From contig NZ_BLZR01000001.1 of NCBI RefSeq assembly GCF_014193895.1, forward strand, positions 3,472,001-3,536,000: a stretch of DNA of 64,000 nucleotides. The letters are read 5' to 3'. This document shows positions 1-7,954 of the stretch, piece by piece (within the stretch, counting starts at the first letter, position 1; each line of letters begins with the position of its first letter). The notes below the pieces were generated by a model. It saw only the letters and a program-made list of their open reading frames with translations. It searched no databases and had not been told where the DNA came from. A program made the position numbers and the translations under genes. The DNA is from Clostridium fungisolvens (GTDB taxonomy: Bacteria; Bacillota; Clostridia; Clostridiales; Clostridiaceae).

Positions 1-680
1 ACAATTAAAGTTAGAAAAGTACCAAATACGGCTCCCACAATGACTTCCCATATACTATGAACTTCTGAATCCACTCTGCTCTGGGCAGTTATAAAAGCCA
101 TTAAGTAGCTAAGCATAATACACAAAGGTTCCTCAGTTATTAAGGCTATAGCAGTAGCCAGCGAAAATGCCAGTGCACTATGCCCACTAGGCATTCCACC
201 TTTAAGAGGAGTACCTTCTCCAAAAAAAGCTTTAGCAGCTATTGTCATCAGGCATACAATTACTAAAACTATAAAAATAGTATATGGTTCTGACTGCCTT
301 ATCATTCCGATTGTATGATATGTCACATTGGTAAGTTTATCCCAAAATATCACATACCCAACCAAAATAGCATTTATTGCTGTAACTAATACTCCACCTG
401 CTGCTGCATTTTTCGCAAGCTTTGCTAGTGGATGATAATAATTTGTAGTCATATCAACAACATGCTCTATGGCTGTATTCATGAGCTCTGCTGCAATAAC
501 CATAGTTATTGTTACTGCTAAAATAAGGAATTCGAACTTCTTAATATCATATATAAAACAAGCAGTAAGAACCACAAGGGCTACTGCTATATGAATCCTC
601 ATATTCCTTTGGGTCCTTACTGAATGTATAATACCGTTAATTGCATAATTGAAGCTATCAACCAATTTTCTTACCTTCAT
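1..680 (-). CDS. Diacylglycerol/undecaprenol kinase fused to PAP2 phosphatase domain (3' end cut off)
   Basis: Reading leftward from the ATG at 680, the frame stays open to the window edge for about 226 codons. The first ~115 residues look like a DgkA-type integral membrane kinase with the motif AAELMNTAIEHVVD and several membrane segments. From about residue 150 a PAP2-type phosphatase follows, with GGMPSGHSA and SRVDSEVHSIWE matching the second and third acid-phosphatase motifs. Family knowledge suggests phosphorylation of undecaprenol or diacylglycerol and dephosphorylation of a lipid phosphate in the membrane. The C-terminus is outside the window. The start lies 11 bp downstream of the ybeY stop, so the two are probably cotranscribed. 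Confidence 0.85.
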   Translation of the reverse strand, partial: MKVRKLVDSFNYAINGIIHSVRTQRNMRIHIAVALVVLTACFIYDIKKFEFLILAVTITMVIAAELMNTAIEHVVDMTTNYYHPLAKLAKNAAAGGVLVTAINAILVGYVIFWDKLTNVTYHTIGMIRQSEPYTIFIVLVIVCLMTIAAKAFFGEGTPLKGGMPSGHSALAFSLATAIALITEEPLCIMLSYLMAFITAQSRVDSEVHSIWEVIVGAVFGTFLTLI

Positions 681-691
681 ATTTTCCCCTA

Positions 692-1198
692 TTAAACCTC
701 TCTAGTTATATTTAATTTTCCAAGTATGCTTTCTTCTCTTTCTCTCATAATCTTTTTTTCATCTTCTGCCATATGATCATATCCTAAAAGGTGCAAAATA
801 GAATGAACTACTAAATAGCAGCATTCTCTTGTAAAGGAGTGATTAAAATCTTCACTTTGTTCCTTTGCCTTCTCCAAAGACAGAACCACATCACCTAAAA
901 CTAGATCTCCTTCATTAAAGAAAGATGCATCAAAGTTATAATTTAAGTAAACATCCTTGTATACTTTCCCTTTAGGATAATCTAACATCGGAAAAGAAAG
1001 TACATCTGTTTCTCTATCTATATTCCTAGTTTCCTTGTTTATTTCTCTAATAGAATCATTATCTACAAAAATCACGCTTATCTCACAAGCTTTATCTACC
1101 AACTCTTCTTTAAGAGCTGTTAGTATTACTTCCTCAATTATTTTTTCAAAATCACTATCTACTGACATCTTATCTTGTCTATCATCTATGAAAATCAT
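692..1198 (-). CDS. ybeY: Endoribonuclease / rRNA maturation factor YbeY
   Basis: The 168-residue protein carries the zinc-binding signature H132-SIL-H136-LLGYD-H142 near its C-terminus, the hallmark of the YbeY/UPF0054 family. Length is normal for the family. YbeY takes part in 16S rRNA 3'-end maturation and ribosome quality control in the cytoplasm. The ATG is preceded by GGAGTGATAAT, a good SD. It follows pgpH, and the next gene is the kinase-PAP2 gene, an order common in Firmicutes (yqfF-yqfG-dgkA). Confidence 0.95.
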   Translation of the reverse strand: MIFIDDRQDKMSVDSDFEKIIEEVILTALKEELVDKACEISVIFVDNDSIREINKETRNIDRETDVLSFPMLDYPKGKVYKDVYLNYNFDASFFNEGDLVLGDVVLSLEKAKEQSEDFNHSFTRECCYLVVHSILHLLGYDHMAEDEKKIMREREESILGKLNITREV

Positions 1199-1260
1199 AT
1201 TATCACTCCGTAAATCACTTTATATTAAGTCTAGTTATTTATTCTTTTTCATATATTAAA

Positions 1261-3315
1261 TTAAAGCTTATCTTTCTCTGTTGGGTATTCTATTCTCTGA
1301 TGGTATATTCCATTTAGTACTTTTAAAAAGCACTTAGAAATTTTATTAATATCTTTAAGGGTAAGATCACAGTTGTCAAGTTCCCCAGAGAACAATTTAT
1401 CTTTTACTATCTTATTTACCATCTCTTCTATCTTGCCCTTTGTAGGATCGCTTATTGATCTAACTGAAGCTTCAACACTATCAGCGAGCATTATTATTCC
1501 AGCTTCCTTGCTCTCTGGCTTTGGTCCTGGATACCTAAAATCTTCTTCTTTTATTTCATCAGAATTTTCAGCATTATTTTTCATAGTTACATAAAAATAT
1601 TTAACTAAAGTTGTTCCATGGTGTTGTTCAATTATATCCCTTATGACCTGTGGAAGATTATATTCTCGTGCTAGTTCTAACCCGTCTTTTACATGTGAGA
1701 TTATTATGAGTGTACTCAAATTTGGAGTTATTTTATCATGAGGATTTTCTTTACCAATTTGATTTTCTTTAAAAAAGTATGGCCTTCTGGTTTTTCCTAC
1801 ATCGTGATAATAAGATCCAATTCTAGCTAACACTGGATTCCCCCCAACCTCTTCTGCTGCTACTTCAGATAGATTGGCAACCATCATGCTATGATGATAC
1901 GTTCCTGGTGCCTCCATAAGCAGCTTCTTTAAGAGAGGATTGTTAGGGTTTGAAAGCTCTAAAAGCTTAACTGTAGTTACCACATCAAAGGTACTTTCGA
2001 AGAAAGGCAACAATCCTACTGCCATAACCCCTGAAAATAAGCATCCTATGATAACAAAACCTGATTTCAACAACACATCTAAAATATTATTTGAAAGTAT
2101 CATTCCTTGGGTAAAGGATACAATAGCAACAATAATCGACAAGAATAGAGTTGAATATAATATGTCGTTTCTCTGTTCTATCTTTCTTAATGATGTAGCC
2201 CCAATAATTGAATTTAAAGCTGCTAACACTATAACCTCTGGATTAAAGTTTACAGCCCCAGCTATAAGTATGCAATTGAACAAACTTAAAACTAAGGATA
2301 CCTTATAGTTTATAAGTAAAGTTAACAGTATCGGAGCACAAGCTAATGGTATTAAAAATGGTGATATTATAGCTAAAGTCCTCGCTAATATCAATGAGGT
2401 TATATTAACTATATTAATAAGCAGCAACTTACTATTATCCTCATATATATTCTTATAGTATTTGTTTAAATATCTATATTGTAGAGATAATATAGCTGCA
2501 ACAAATACTGCAGTAGACAGATATATAATTATATTTATCCCTGAGTTGTTAAGTAGGCCAAGCGAGCCTAATATCTTTATCTGATCTTCTGTTGCCGGCT
2601 CTCCTTCTTTTATGATAGTCTGATTCTTTTTTATAACAATAGGCGCAACTTCCTTAATTGCTTCCTTCTTCTTTTCTTCAGTCTTATCCTTATCAAAAAA
2701 CAGATTAGCTTTAATTTGATAATAACCTATGTTCTTTAAAATATCCTTTACATTTCTATTATAATTAGAATTTGATATTTCATTGTCAAATATACTCCTT
2801 GCATTCTGCAAGTCTGAAGGTTGATCCTCTTGTATATTCTTCTCATAAGCCTTCTCCAAACCCGATATTACCAAATCAGATATTGACTTTATATTTTCTT
2901 TTGGTAAAGCTATTAAGCTGCCTATTTCATCATTGTCAAGTTTAACAGTCTCTAATTTACTGACCTGATTTATCTTCTCTGCATCGGGTATAGCAGAATC
3001 CTTTAGCGTGCTTATTTTATTAAAAAAAGTTCTTACATTATCTTCAGCATCCTTCTGTATATCCGTTTTTAAGGTATACTGTTGTCCATACTTATCAGCC
3101 TCTGATTGTTGCCTCTTTGCAGTTGCATCTTGATCAACTATCTCCCTCGGAGCTTTTATATCTACTTTTGAAATATCTCCCTCTCTTAAATCATATTTTT
3201 TTGTTACAAGAGAAGATATAGTGCATAGATATACTATTATAAAGGTTAATGTAAACATAATTATTCTTTTAGGGTTTTTTATAAATTTAATAATAAATTT
3301 TCTTTCTCTGCTCAA
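1261..3315 (-). CDS. pgpH: Membrane cyclic-di-AMP phosphodiesterase PgpH (7TM-HD protein, YqfF)
   Basis: About 684 residues. An N-terminal membrane segment (about 20-40) is followed by a long extracytoplasmic region (about 45-255), seven membrane segments (about 260-445) and a cytoplasmic HD domain. HD metal ligands are visible as H476-H477, H506-D507, H543, H567-H568 and D614 (numbered from a GTG at 3321). This is the layout of 7TMR-HD proteins that hydrolyse c-di-AMP to pApA. I prefer a TTG start at 3315 because GAAGG lies 7 bases upstream; the GTG at 3321 almost touches the SD. It sits between yqfD and ybeY, as in many clostridia. Confidence 0.93.
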   Translation of the reverse strand: MSRERKFIIKFIKNPKRIIMFTLTFIIVYLCTISSLVTKKYDLREGDISKVDIKAPREIVDQDATAKRQQSEADKYGQQYTLKTDIQKDAEDNVRTFFNKISTLKDSAIPDAEKINQVSKLETVKLDNDEIGSLIALPKENIKSISDLVISGLEKAYEKNIQEDQPSDLQNARSIFDNEISNSNYNRNVKDILKNIGYYQIKANLFFDKDKTEEKKKEAIKEVAPIVIKKNQTIIKEGEPATEDQIKILGSLGLLNNSGINIIIYLSTAVFVAAILSLQYRYLNKYYKNIYEDNSKLLLINIVNITSLILARTLAIISPFLIPLACAPILLTLLINYKVSLVLSLFNCILIAGAVNFNPEVIVLAALNSIIGATSLRKIEQRNDILYSTLFLSIIVAIVSFTQGMILSNNILDVLLKSGFVIIGCLFSGVMAVGLLPFFESTFDVVTTVKLLELSNPNNPLLKKLLMEAPGTYHHSMMVANLSEVAAEEVGGNPVLARIGSYYHDVGKTRRPYFFKENQIGKENPHDKITPNLSTLIIISHVKDGLELAREYNLPQVIRDIIEQHHGTTLVKYFYVTMKNNAENSDEIKEEDFRYPGPKPESKEAGIIMLADSVEASVRSISDPTKGKIEEMVNKIVKDKLFSGELDNCDLTLKDINKISKCFLKVLNGIYHQRIEYPTEKDKL

Positions 3316-3372
3316 AATCACACCTTCTTATTAGGCTTATTTTCAGTTAACCACTTTACATCCTTTTTTAGT

Positions 3373-4503
3373 TTATGGTTTCATAGCTATATTCTGTTCT
3401 ATGACTACAGCTACTTTAAGTCTAATCTTTCCCTCTCCAATATCCTCTGTGTTTACTAGTTTTTTTACAAACTTACCTTGTTTATCAATATCCTTCATTA
3501 TAGCATCATATAAAGTATTTGAGGCCTTTTCTATCATACTCTCCTTGTCTTCACTTATAGGTTTAGAACTTTTCTCATAATATACTACTTTATTTAATAT
3601 TTTACCCTTATTTTCTATTTTATCATAGTCACTAAATTCTTTTGTAGGTTTTTTTAGATAAATTTTCTTACCGAACAATTCAATATATAAATCTTCCTGT
3701 TTATTACCAGTCCTTTCTTCTACATTTCCACTTACCTGCAACTCAATTATTTTCTCGTAGAAAGTGTTTGCAAGAACTTTTCCATCAGCATTCACTTTAT
3801 ATTCAGCACCTTCTTTTCCTTGTATCCCCTTTATAAGAACTTGTCCCTTTTTTACTAATTCTCCTTGATTAACCGCCGCAGTACCAGAGGTCGTATAAAC
3901 TCTAACTACTTCTCCATCCATTTTTGCTACAACATCATTTTCATTAACGTTTTTTACTATCTCTGGAGGGTTTATTTTTTCCTCAACTTTAATCTTCAAA
4001 GTTGATCCTTCTATTCTAGCTCTCACCCACATTATCTCCCCATTTCCATCTTCCAGTTTCTTTTCCAAATCTCTAAAATCTACTAAAGACTTCCTTACCC
4101 CTGGTTTAATACCAAGCCTTGCCAACTGTTGTCTTATTTCATAAGGTGATAAATACTTACCAGTGTCAACCTGAACACTCCATATGTATGTTGAGAGATA
4201 AAATAATATTGCTAAAAATAGAACTGCCCCCGCCATCAATGTGCCTCTTTTTTTCATCCTTAAAAGTAAAAATGTAATTCCTTTTCTACCTATCACTTTA
4301 ACTCGCGCCTTTACTTTTTTGGCACATTCTAAGACTGCATTATAATCATTTAATTCTACCTCAATAGTTATAGTTGAAATATCTATCTTTTGAATATTTT
4401 TAGCAAGTATACCATTTTTCCATAAAAGATTTATAAATTTCTCAGGATATAAAACCTTAACCTCAAGCTTTACTATACCTTTACTGTACTTTTTAAAATC
4501 CAT
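3373..4503 (-). CDS. yqfD: Sporulation protein YqfD
   Basis: About 376 residues. A cytoplasmic N-terminal domain of about 90 residues is followed by one membrane segment (around residues 90-110, LMAGAVLFLAILFYLS) and a large extracytoplasmic part. This matches the YqfD/SpoIV-related sporulation family. The family is made in the mother cell under sigma-E in Bacillus; its biochemical role is not settled. The frame opens at an ATG at 4521 inside yqfC, but GAGGGG lies 10 bases before the ATG at 4503, so I start there; the gap to yqfC is then 4 bp. Yellow-flag: either start is possible. Confidence 0.9.
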   Translation of the reverse strand: MDFKKYSKGIVKLEVKVLYPEKFINLLWKNGILAKNIQKIDISTITIEVELNDYNAVLECAKKVKARVKVIGRKGITFLLLRMKKRGTLMAGAVLFLAILFYLSTYIWSVQVDTGKYLSPYEIRQQLARLGIKPGVRKSLVDFRDLEKKLEDGNGEIMWVRARIEGSTLKIKVEEKINPPEIVKNVNENDVVAKMDGEVVRVYTTSGTAAVNQGELVKKGQVLIKGIQGKEGAEYKVNADGKVLANTFYEKIIELQVSGNVEERTGNKQEDLYIELFGKKIYLKKPTKEFSDYDKIENKGKILNKVVYYEKSSKPISEDKESMIEKASNTLYDAIMKDIDKQGKFVKKLVNTEDIGEGKIRLKVAVVIEQNIAMKP

Positions 4504-4507
4504 ATCA

Positions 4508-4789
4508 TCATAACCCCTCATATATTAAAGATTTAAATTTACCACTTATAGTTATTGTATTTCCTCCTATAAATAAAATTTCTAGATTCACTCCATCTAA
4601 TGTGATTGTTCCTACTTTGGAATTTATTTTTATTTCACTACTATCAAAGGATATTATTCCTTTATGATTTTCAATAATGATCTCATTATCACCAGTTATA
4701 ACTATTTTAGGAATATTAAGCACGATATCACGCGGCAAGTCTAGTTTTTCCGCCAGTCCCTCTTTAACTTTATCTATTTTACTCTCCAT
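4508..4789 (-). CDS. yqfC: Sporulation protein YqfC
   Basis: A 93-residue protein matching the small YqfC family. It has an N-terminal amphipathic stretch (KVKEGLAEKLDLPRDIVL) followed by beta-rich sequence with IVITGDNEIIIENHKG and LFIGGNTITISGKF, typical of this family. It is always found directly upstream of yqfD in spore formers, as here. Function unknown; expressed during sporulation in Bacillus. The upstream gap holds a structured repeat rather than an obvious sigma-E promoter. Confidence 0.88.
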   Translation of the reverse strand: MESKIDKVKEGLAEKLDLPRDIVLNIPKIVITGDNEIIIENHKGIISFDSSEIKINSKVGTITLDGVNLEILFIGGNTITISGKFKSLIYEGL

Positions 4790-4892
4790 TCATAAAACTC
4801 CCGATAAGTACTTTCATATTAGTTTATGAGTTGAACGCTTCATAAATGCTAATTTTATATCTTGGATTTCGAAAATGTATGTTAACATAAAA

Positions 4893-5062
4893 ATTTGCTA
4901 AAGCGATCTTCTTTAGTACTTTTTTGCGCATCTGCCTTTTCTTAAGCGTATGTGAAGAATCTTACAGGCGACATATTCTTCTTTTTTTATTCTTTAACTT
5001 TATACTATGTCTTAAGTCTGTTCGCATAATTATCCACAGATATAATTGAGATATAATTTCCT
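4893..5062 (-). ncRNA. Candidate structured small RNA / leader, copy 1 of a duplicated element
   Basis: This ~165-bp block is closely similar to 6378-6550. Read on the minus strand it has a TGTGGATAA 9-mer (5030-5038), a TATAAA box, an A-rich start, a conserved ATATGTCGCCTG, a long hairpin, a conserved GGCAGATGCGCAAAAAA, and a final hairpin CTAAAG/CTTTAG followed by ATTTTTA. Differences from copy 2 keep pairing: the final stem changes from CTGAAG/CTTCAG to CTAAAG/CTTTAG. It lies about 100 bp upstream of yqfC and is separated from yqeY by two terminators. I know no named RNA family that fits. Confidence 0.5.
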
Positions 5063-5067
5063 ATACA

Positions 5068-5123
5068 GTAAAAAAACTCTATACCTTTTAATTATGCTAA
5101 TATAATCAAAAGGTATAGAGTTT
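5068..5123 (-). terminator. Intrinsic terminator, second one after yqeY
   Basis: An inverted repeat with arms at 5074-5089 (AAACTCTATACCTTTT) and 5108-5123 forms a 16-bp stem around an 18-base loop. On the minus strand it is followed by TTTTTTAC. It isolates the yqeY transcript from the structured repeat and yqfC. Confidence 0.7.
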
Positions 5124-5190
5124 AGTTAAATGCTATTTACTTTTTAAAATCATTATTAAATTTGTTTTACTACTATTCAAGGTTTAAGGG

Positions 5191-5225
5191 TAAAAAAACA
5201 AAAAAGAACTCAAATTGAGTTCTTT
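5191..5225 (-). terminator. Intrinsic terminator of the rpsU-yqeY transcript
   Basis: A near-perfect palindrome (AAAGAACTCAA at 5203-5213 and its complement at 5215-5225) begins 1 bp after the yqeY stop codon and is followed on the minus strand by a long T-rich run (TTTTTGTTTTTTT). Confidence 0.85.
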
Positions 5226-5226
5226 C

Positions 5227-5676
5227 TTATTTATTTAAATAATCTTTTACCATTTGACTAACAAGTTTACCATCAGCTCTACCTACTACTTTAGGTCTTA
5301 CCGCTGACATAACCTTACCCATGTCTTTCATGTTATTCGCGCCCACTTCGATAGCTGCTTCTCTGATGATTTCTAAAATTTCGTCTTCACTTAACTGCTG
5401 AGGAAGGTAATTTAACAAAATCTGGATTTCAGCATTTACTTTGTCTACAAGATCTTGTCTATTTCCCTTTTCGAATTCAAGCATAGACTCTCTTCTTTGC
5501 TTGACTTCTCTAGATAGAATCTCTATAACTCGTTCGTCCTCAAGCTGTACTACTTCAGTTTTTTCAACTAAAAGTACTGCAGACCTAGCAGTGCTTAATG
5601 TTTCAGCTTTAAATTTATCTCTCGCCTTTAAGGCTTGCTTCCAGTCTTCTTGAAGTCTTTCTTTTATTGTTGGCAT
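5227..5676 (-). CDS. yqeY: GatB/YqeY domain protein
   Basis: About 149 residues of the YqeY family, with the typical opening MPTIKERLQEDWKQALKA and the C-terminal MGKVMSAVRPKVVGRADGK. YqeY resembles the tail domain of the GatB amidotransferase subunit and may bind tRNA; its exact task is unknown. The frame extends to 5694, but AGAAGG lies 7 bases upstream of the ATG at 5676, which fits the family N-terminus better. It follows rpsU closely, the usual rpsU-yqeY pair. Confidence 0.9.
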   Translation of the reverse strand: MPTIKERLQEDWKQALKARDKFKAETLSTARSAVLLVEKTEVVQLEDERVIEILSREVKQRRESMLEFEKGNRQDLVDKVNAEIQILLNYLPQQLSEDEILEIIREAAIEVGANNMKDMGKVMSAVRPKVVGRADGKLVSQMVKDYLNK

Positions 5677-5702
5677 CATTCTACCTTCTTCCAAAGAAAT
5701 TC

Positions 5703-5879
5703 TTACTTAAACTTTCTTTTTCTAGCAGCTTCTGACTTCTTCTTTCTCTTTACACTTGGCTTTTCATAGTGTTCTCTTTTTCTAACTTCAGAAAGAACAC
5801 CCGCTCTAGCACATTGTCTTTTAAATCTTCTAAGTGCTTGATCTAATGATTCGTTTTCTCTTACTCTAATTTCTGACAT
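5703..5879 (-). CDS. rpsU: 30S ribosomal protein S21
   Basis: A 58-residue, very basic protein beginning MSEIRVRENESLDQALRRF and ending in a Lys/Arg-rich tail, the standard S21 sequence. S21 binds the 30S platform near the anti-SD region and helps initiation. The SD region is purine-rich (GGAGGGAGGG). A consensus promoter lies about 75 bp upstream, and yqeY follows in the same transcript. Confidence 0.97.
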   Translation of the reverse strand: MSEIRVRENESLDQALRRFKRQCARAGVLSEVRKREHYEKPSVKRKKKSEAARKRKFK

Positions 5880-5952
5880 TCCTTTTTTCCCTCCCTCCGC
5901 TAGCTATATACTGTTTTAATATATCACAGCTGTGGGCTTAACAACACACGCT

Positions 5953-5982
5953 ATATTATACAATAGAGTTTTCAATACTGTC
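5953..5982 (-). promoter_or_regulatory. Sigma-A promoter of rpsU-yqeY
   Basis: On the minus strand TTGACA (5977-5982) and TATAAT (5953-5958) are separated by 18 bases, both perfect consensus hexamers, about 75 bp upstream of the rpsU ATG. Confidence 0.85.
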
Positions 5983-6012
5983 AAGAATTTCATCGCTAAT
6001 TTTAGCTAGTTT

Positions 6013-6357
6013 TTAACCTGGAGGCCATTTTAATTCTCTTCCACCTAACACATGAAAATGCATGTGATTAACTGTTTGTCCTCCATCCTTACCACAGTTA
6101 TTAACAATTCTATATCCAGAATCTGCTATGTTAAGCTCTCTTACTAGTTTATTAATAACGCTGAATATATGTGCAATCACTTTAGTGCTTTCATCATCAA
6201 TATGATTAACACTTTCTATATGTTTTTTAGGAATCACTAGAAAGTGAATTGGAGCCTCAGGACTAATATCATTGAAAGCTATCACATCTTTGTCTTCATA
6301 TATTTTTTTTGAAGGTATCTCACCTTTTGCTATTTTACAAAAGATACAATTTTCCAT
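6013..6357 (-). CDS. HIT-family nucleotide-binding protein (HINT type)
   Basis: The 114-residue protein has the histidine triad HMHFHVL near its C-terminus and the N-terminal CIFCKIAKGEIPSKKIYED typical of HINT-type hydrolases (Cys-x-x-Cys). The family hydrolyses adenosine phosphoramidates and similar adenylated compounds; the cellular role is not defined. Length is normal. AAGGAGGTG lies 8 bases before the ATG. The structured repeat copy 2 forms the 5' leader, so its terminator-like hairpin could modulate this gene. Confidence 0.93.
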   Translation of the reverse strand: MENCIFCKIAKGEIPSKKIYEDKDVIAFNDISPEAPIHFLVIPKKHIESVNHIDDESTKVIAHIFSVINKLVRELNIADSGYRIVNNCGKDGGQTVNHMHFHVLGGRELKWPPG

Positions 6358-6377
6358 AATAATTCACCTCCTTTAAA

Positions 6378-6550
6378 AAAGTCGCTGAAGCGAACTTCTT
6401 CAGTGAGTTTTTTTGCGCATCTGCCTTTCCGAATACATATGAGGAAAATCTGGCAGGCGACATATTCTTCTTTTTTATTCTTTGAATTATATAATGTTTA
6501 AAGTCGTCACTCAAGTTTATCCACAGATATACTTGAGGTATAAATTCTTA
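6378..6550 (-). ncRNA. Candidate structured small RNA / leader, copy 2 of a duplicated element
   Basis: Minus strand: TGTGGATAA (6517-6525), then a consensus promoter, then about 100 nt with AAGAAGAATATGTCGCC, a hairpin CTGCC/GGCAG extended by TTTCC-type pairing, GATGCGCAAAAAAA, and a final stem CTGAAG-aagttcg-CTTCAG followed by CGACTTTTTT. That order (promoter, structured body, terminator hairpin) fits a small RNA or a regulatory leader of the HIT gene, whose SD begins right after the T-run. It shares about 165 bp with copy 1 at 4893-5062; changes in the stems are compensatory. Confidence 0.55.
6486..6514 (-). promoter_or_regulatory. Sigma-A promoter inside repeat copy 2
   Basis: On the minus strand TTGAGT (6509-6514) and TATAAT (6486-6491) are 17 bases apart. 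Transcription would start near 6479 and run through the structured element toward the HIT gene. Copy 1 keeps TATAAA at the same place but a poor -35. Confidence 0.7.
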
Positions 6551-6551
6551 A

Positions 6552-6588
6552 AGAATAAAAAATTACAAATACACTTACCATTTGTAAT
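6552..6588 (-). terminator. Intrinsic terminator of the prmA-rsmE-mtaB transcript
   Basis: Stem arms ATTACAAAT (6562-6570 and 6580-6588) enclose a 9-base loop and are followed on the minus strand by TTTTTTATT. It lies 60 bp past the mtaB stop. Confidence 0.85.
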
Positions 6589-6649
6589 TATATATATATA
6601 TATCTTACCACTAAAAAGAGTAATTTAACCATAATATTCTAAACAAAAA

Positions 6650-7954
6650 TTATATTATTTCTCCGATAGCATAATCATTTTTACTTTCCAAAAGCTTTGT
6701 TGGCATTATCTTACCTATCACAGAATCACAATCAAATTTTGCAACTACTTTTACATAGTTCTCAGTATATCCTTCATAATATCCTTCCATTGATTGAACT
6801 GCCTGTTCAAATAATACTTTTTGCTCTGTTCCTATTAAGCCTTCAGTAAATTTACCTTCATTATATTCATTTAAATCAATTAGAAGTTTACTTCTTTCTT
6901 CTTTAATATTTCCGTCAACTTGTTTCTCCATTGATGCAGCCCTTGTACCCTTTCTTGGGCTGTATTTGAATACATGAGTTTTTGTTAGTTTAATATCTTT
7001 TAGGAATCCATAAGTTTCTTTAAACTCCTCCTCAGACTCACCTGGGAAACCAACAATCACATCTGTAGTTATAGATACATCAGCAAAAGAATTTCTTAAT
7101 ATATTAACTATATTCTCATAGTCTTTAGCTGTATACTTTCTATTCATTCTTCTTAAAGTTTCATCTGAACCACTTTGTAAGGATAGATGGAAATGATGGC
7201 ATAGTTTTTTTAGCTTTGATATACGAGCCACTACTTCTTCAGTAAAGAATGTAGGATCTATTGATCCTATTCTTACTCTCTCAATACCATCTATAGATTC
7301 TATAACCTCTAATATATCTACTAAAGTAACATTTTCTTCTAGGTCAACTCCATATGAAGCAGTATGTATACCTGATAGTATTATTTCCTTAAAACCATGC
7401 TCTGAAAGCTTCTGTACTTCTTCCTTTACTTTTTCAGGATCCTTAGAACAAACAGCACCTCTTGCATACGGGATCAAGCAGTAAGAACAAAATCTATTAC
7501 AGCCATCTTGTATCTTTAAAAAAGCTCTAGTTTTATCTTGATATTCTTCTATATTTAAATCTTCAAACACATCATTCTTCATTACAGGTGAAACTTGAAC
7601 TTGTTGTTTACCTTCATCAATAGCTTTATTCACCCAATAAACTATCTCTCCTTTGTTTCTTGTACCAAGTACAACATCTACCCCTTCTATTCCCCCAACC
7701 TCATTAGGAGCGATTTGAGAGTAACAACCAACAACTGCAATTGTAGCTGCTTCATTTTCACGTCTAGCTCTACCAATTATCTGTCTTGATTTTTTATCCC
7801 CCATATTAGTAACAGTACATGTATTTATTACATATACATCAGCAAAGGTATCAAAATCAACAACTTCATACCCTTCCCTTATAAACTTTTCTGCCATAGC
7901 TTCTGATTCATATTGATTTACCCTACAACCTAGTGTAGAAAAAGCTACTTTCAT
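6650..7954 (-). CDS. mtaB: tRNA t6A37 methylthiotransferase MtaB
   Basis: The 434-residue protein has the methylthiotransferase N-terminal domain (MKVAFSTLGCRVNQYES, with further Cys at NTCTVTN and VVGCYSQ), a radical SAM core with CNRFCSYC around residue 150, and a C-terminal TRAM-like segment. MtaB converts t6A37 to ms2t6A37 in tRNAs reading ANN codons. The GCRVNQ signature separates MtaB from MiaB/RimO. Its ATG overlaps the rsmE stop by 4 bp (ATGA), implying translational coupling. Confidence 0.95.
   Translation of the reverse strand: MKVAFSTLGCRVNQYESEAMAEKFIREGYEVVDFDTFADVYVINTCTVTNMGDKKSRQIIGRARRENEAATIAVVGCYSQIAPNEVGGIEGVDVVLGTRNKGEIVYWVNKAIDEGKQQVQVSPVMKNDVFEDLNIEEYQDKTRAFLKIQDGCNRFCSYCLIPYARGAVCSKDPEKVKEEVQKLSEHGFKEIILSGIHTASYGVDLEENVTLVDILEVIESIDGIERVRIGSIDPTFFTEEVVARISKLKKLCHHFHLSLQSGSDETLRRMNRKYTAKDYENIVNILRNSFADVSITTDVIVGFPGESEEEFKETYGFLKDIKLTKTHVFKYSPRKGTRAASMEKQVDGNIKEERSKLLIDLNEYNEGKFTEGLIGTEQKVLFEQAVQSMEGYYEGYTENYVKVVAKFDCDSVIGKIMPTKLLESKNDYAIGEII

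Noticed and set aside
5030..6525. DnaA boxes as a replication origin
   Set aside because: Only two boxes 1.5 kb apart, each within a repeated element; no dnaA or dnaN nearby and no box cluster.
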